Shown in pieces: positions 5,241 to 5,449 of a stretch of 5,449 nucleotides of DNA. Made by a program: the position numbers and the translations under genes. The notes beneath the pieces were generated by a model. That model had not been told where the DNA came from, did no database searches, and saw nothing but the letters and a program-made list of their open reading frames with translations. Position 1 is the stretch's first letter, and each line of letters starts with the position of its first letter. Source of the stretch: Prevotellaceae bacterium (GTDB lineage: Bacteria > Bacteroidota > Bacteroidia > Bacteroidales > UBA932); the NCBI GenBank assembly GCA_031259645.1, contig JAIRLC010000042.1, forward strand, positions 1-5,449, read 5' to 3'.

Positions 5241-5449
5241 CCGGCAACTTTTTGTAAAACAATTTCTATAAATTTTGAAAAATAAAGAGCGGCCAGCAAC
5301 AATGCGGCAATGGTGGCGAGAAAAATAATACGTCCCATCGTGCCGACAGGATTTCGTTTGTGGCTCCGTTGCCGTATTTCCTGAAAGCAGCCCCGGACGA
5401 GCAATGGCTGGGATTTTTTGTTGCGTGTTTCTCTGGCTTCTTTTTCGGG
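5237..5449 (-). CDS. Partial small membrane protein, unknown function
   Basis: The frame stays open from the window edge to a TGA that overlaps the mutL start codon (ATGA), so this gene and mutL are very probably translationally coupled. The 70 visible residues begin with a charged, basic stretch (PEKEARETRNKK at 1-12, then QEIRQRSHKRNP at 23-34). One hydrophobic helix follows, RIIFLATIAALLLAALYF (40-57), and then a short tail (SKFIEIVLQKVAG). This predicts a single-pass protein with the basic side in the cytoplasm under the positive-inside rule and a tiny periplasmic end. I do not recognise the family. The start codon lies beyond the window unless the internal Met38 is used, which would leave only 33 residues. 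Codon use and gene packing argue that it is real. Its role cannot be inferred from MutL alone. Confidence 0.72.
   Translation of the reverse strand, partial: PEKEARETRNKKSQPLLVRGCFQEIRQRSHKRNPVGTMGRIIFLATIAALLLAALYFSKFIEIVLQKVAG

Overview
The window looks like chromosomal DNA from a member of the Bacteroidetes, probably an uncultured Bacteroidales-type organism. The evidence is the minus-strand order of a small membrane protein, mutL, a rhomboid protease and an endonuclease/exonuclease/phosphatase (EEP) trace. The MutL C-terminus is of the Bacteroidetes type, the GT4 glycosyltransferase begins with GFDAKRAF followed by GLGNYSR, and the intergenic DNA holds simple AT-rich tandem repeats. No species can be named from the sequence alone.

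Layout. Positions 1-556 (+) hold a compact two-gene toxin-antitoxin module: a DUF433 antitoxin followed, with an 8-base overlap, by a DUF5615 PIN-like toxin (VapBC45 type). Positions 557-1006 have no credible gene. They form a dense mosaic of repeats: a 21-bp tandem array, several GC-rich palindromes and three different AT-rich short tandem repeats. Everything from 1007 to 5449 is on the minus strand and converges on that island. Read in the direction of transcription, it is: the tail of a small membrane protein (cut by the window edge), mutL (ATGA overlap), a rhomboid protease (4-base spacer), a 21-codon relic of an EEP-family nuclease gene, a GT4 glycosyltransferase, and a TsaC/Sua5-type threonylcarbamoyl-AMP synthase (28-base overlap).

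How the parts relate. The small membrane protein, mutL and rhomboid genes are packed as one transcription unit, although mismatch repair and intramembrane proteolysis have no obvious shared function. The glycosyltransferase and tsaC overlap and probably form a second unit, or the distal part of the same one. About 100 bp separates the two groups. That gap contains the catalytic C-terminal signature of a lost nuclease (SDHYPVIVEL) running into a 14-bp-period repeat.

No wholly new system is visible. The points most worth a second look are the nuclease relic, a MutL whose C-terminal endonuclease motif is strongly degenerate, and the structured repeat island beside the toxin-antitoxin module.
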